From: Bacteroidales bacterium
GTDB taxonomy: Bacteria > Bacteroidota > Bacteroidia > Bacteroidales > P3
Length of the DNA stretch: 64,000 nt
Assembly: GCA_017647785.1 (NCBI GenBank)
Contig: JAGCJW010000006.1
Coordinates: 1 to 64,000 of the forward strand
Direction: 5' to 3'
Of the stretch, positions 62,237 through 64,000 are shown one piece after another. The first letter of the stretch is position 1. Each line of letters starts with the position of its first letter. The notes under the pieces were generated by a model. The model saw only the letters and a list, made by a program, of their open reading frames with translations, had not been told where the DNA came from and did no database searches. A program made the position numbers and the translations under genes.

Positions 62237-64000
62237 CTATTCGTCTCTTTCGTTTGAAGCCTCAAAATTACTACAAATTTCTTTGTAATCACAATAATTA
62301 CAATTTTTTGTGCTTTCCCACTGCTTTTCTTTGTCGAAAATTTCCTCTAAGCACTTCTTTAAATTATTTTCATATTCATTGTAAATAGCATTGTTAAATT
62401 CTGACACACTGCAATTACTGTCTTTGTGAAGCAAATGCGGATAAATTAACTGTGTATCTAAGACTTTGTAACCTTTTTTTTGTAATAAATAGGCGTAAAA
62501 TAAGATTTGAAGTGCGTAAGCGTTCCTTTTTTCCTTTAAACTGCTGTCAAATAATTTTGGAATATTGTTATCAAATATTTTTTTCTTCTTACTTGTCTTG
62601 TAATCTATAACTATATAATCTCCATCTTTGGTTGTATCTATTCTGTCTATGACTCCGTATAGGTTTAGAGCAAAACCATCTAAAAATATTTTAACTTCCT
62701 CTATTTCTTTTTCCGCTTCTAAAAATTTATTATCGCTTTTGTAATATTTCTTTAATGCCTCTAAATATTTTACACACGTATCTTTTTCAGATTGTGTGAT
62801 TACTTCTTTTTCATTATCTTTAAATTCTTCAAAAGCAAGGTTTACACAATCCGTTTCGACTAATGTGTATTCTGATTCTACAAATCTTTCTGCCGATTTA
62901 TGAAATAGTCTTCCAAAGACTAAGTAAGAAATATCAGTCTCTTCGGGAGGGGTTAATTTTTTTATGTATTTGAAATAGAATTTGCGACCACAGTCAAGAT
63001 AAGTGTTTATCATGGAGGCTGAAAATCGCTTTTTCTTTAATTCTTCTAAGTCTTGGTCGGTTTTTTTGAAGAGATTTTCATAGTATAGATTAGTTTGCTC
63101 TTTCATTGGCAAAGAGATGTATTTTTCTTCAAAACAAATCGTGCTTTCAAATCGCAGTTGGAGTAAAAATCTTGTCATTTCCTTAATTTTTCCTCCTAAT
63201 CCAAGGGTGTTATATACAAAATCTAAATCTTTTCTATTTTGTAATAATCTGTAAAAGTAATAAGCAAAAACCGCAATCTTTTTCTTCTGGTCAATCAATC
63301 CAAAGGCATCTCTTACCGAAAGAGGAATAAAAGAATTTACATTGTTAATTTTAGGAATATATCCTTCGTTTGCCGATAAGACAAGTACGTGTTTAAAAGT
63401 TAAATTTCTACTTTCCAATAATCCCATTATTTGAATACCATCAGTAGCGTCGGATTCGAAAGGAATATGTAATCGTCTTAGTAAATACAATAAGGTTTTC
63501 TTCAAAAAATTGTTTTGTAAAAATTCTATTTTATTAAAAGATAAGGTGTCTTTAAAGTCGGAGAGTATTTTTATTACTCCGTAGCAACTTTGTATGATTT
63601 CGGTTTTGTGTTTTTTTTCTCCTTTTTCTTTAACGAATAAAGTCAATTCTTCTATCTGCTCTACGATAGATTTTTCTGCTTTTTGAATTTCGTCTATTTT
63701 TTCTTCGATTTCGTTAAATAGGGTAATATTTGCAAGAGGATAACCCATTGCAATGTTTACTTTTATTTCTTGATTGTTGATTTTATTAGGTAAAGAATTT
63801 AACACAAATGGTAAAAGGTTTTCGTTTCCAAGTATTATGGCGATTTCATTTTGCTTTAAATCATCTTTATACTTATTTTCTAAACTCTCAATCCAAGTTT
63901 TAATATAATAAGTGTTTTCTATTTCGTAAGAAGTTTTGATGAGGTTGATTTTTTCTTTATTTTTAGTAATAGAATTAAAGTTATTGTTAGCAAAATCTTG
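62237..64000 (-). CDS. PD-(D/E)XK nuclease, AddB/RecB-like (N-terminus beyond window)
   Basis: A protein of at least 587 residues, with its C-terminus at 62237 and still open at the right edge; the apparent start at 63805 is an internal GTG. The C-terminal nuclease domain shows SASMINTYLDCGRKFYFKYI (the QxxxY-like region), a KTSKKKK/IVIDYKTSKK motif with catalytic Asp and Lys, and a terminal four-cysteine cluster (CNYCDYKEIC) like the AddB iron-sulfur staple. Upstream there is a helicase-like region (SLPNKINNQEIKVNIAMGYPL). It probably takes part in double-strand break processing. The partner AddA-type helicase is not in this window. Confidence 0.8.
   Translation of the reverse strand, partial: QDFANNNFNSITKNKEKINLIKTSYEIENTYYIKTWIESLENKYKDDLKQNEIAIILGNENLLPFVLNSLPNKINNQEIKVNIAMGYPLANITLFNEIEEKIDEIQKAEKSIVEQIEELTLFVKEKGEKKHKTEIIQSCYGVIKILSDFKDTLSFNKIEFLQNNFLKKTLLYLLRRLHIPFESDATDGIQIMGLLESRNLTFKHVLVLSANEGYIPKINNVNSFIPLSVRDAFGLIDQKKKIAVFAYYFYRLLQNRKDLDFVYNTLGLGGKIKEMTRFLLQLRFESTICFEEKYISLPMKEQTNLYYENLFKKTDQDLEELKKKRFSASMINTYLDCGRKFYFKYIKKLTPPEETDISYLVFGRLFHKSAERFVESEYTLVETDCVNLAFEEFKDNEKEVITQSEKDTCVKYLEALKKYYKSDNKFLEAEKEIEEVKIFLDGFALNLYGVIDRIDTTKDGDYIVIDYKTSKKKKIFDNNIPKLFDSSLKEKRNAYALQILFYAYLLQKKGYKVLDTQLIYPHLLHKDSNCSVSEFNNAIYNEYENNLKKCLEEIFDKEKQWESTKNCNYCDYKEICSNFEASNERDE

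Overview
The window is a compact, AT-rich stretch of chromosome from a member of the Bacteroidetes, most likely a Bacteroidales-type anaerobe. The evidence is a complete type IX secretion (T9SS) core operon (porP-like, gldK, gldL, gldM, gldN), two proteins with T9SS C-terminal sorting domains, families largely restricted to the phylum (DUF4270, GSCFA, the HSPF-type methyltransferase family, Omp28-like), and promoters of the Bacteroidetes type. The promoter -7 box is TAnnTTTG, and at seven sites a TTTG lies exactly 19 nt upstream of it. I cannot name the genus. Both ends cut through genes: dnaG (C-terminus missing) on the left and an AddB/RecB-like nuclease (N-terminus missing) on the right, both on the minus strand.

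Layout: 1-8.5 kb holds dnaG, a GT-C-like membrane protein, the operon rdgB - DUF2148 - serS - DegT aminotransferase, then a convergent M20 peptidase downstream of tRNA-Lys. 8.6-17.2 kb holds an ATP synthase operon atpEFHAG without atpB, running on into nadB, a large leucine-rich-repeat T9SS cargo protein and a small lipoprotein. 17.2-25 kb holds dxs (minus), an Omp28-like T9SS cargo, cutC and GSCFA (minus), and a small-type purL. 25-32 kb holds pepC, a secreted acidic protein, coaX, an outer-membrane protein, a TPR protein, lptC, a shortened methyltransferase-family gene and a C_GCAxxG_C_C protein. 32-45.4 kb is dominated by envelope genes: a beta-barrel protein, an undecaprenyl-phosphate sugar transferase, lipoproteins, a GT5 N-domain protein with DUF4270, a YwqK-repeat protein, UbiA, maf, lptB, a polysaccharide deacetylase, hldD, kdsC and rlpA. 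45.4-51.6 kb is the T9SS operon. 51.8-64 kb holds a PIG-V-like membrane protein, HU, a 29-residue basic microprotein, RNase E/G, three tRNAs, a phospholipase-D protein, a sigma-54 activator, aroA, a sugar MFS transporter, an M16 peptidase and the nuclease.

Functional links: the lipopolysaccharide genes (lptB, lptC, hldD, kdsC, the sugar transferase) and the T9SS genes probably serve the same envelope, because T9SS cargo in relatives is anchored to a special LPS. Most convergent gene pairs are separated by long perfect A/T-flanked hairpins that look like bidirectional terminators, several with 12-nt loops and a shared TTCTTGA core. I saw no insertion sequence, prophage, CRISPR array, riboswitch or defence island. 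The least explained items are the 29-residue gene, the methyltransferase-family gene without a SAM-binding core, the nested inverted repeats after gldN, and a perfect palindrome in the promoter of the sigma-54 activator.
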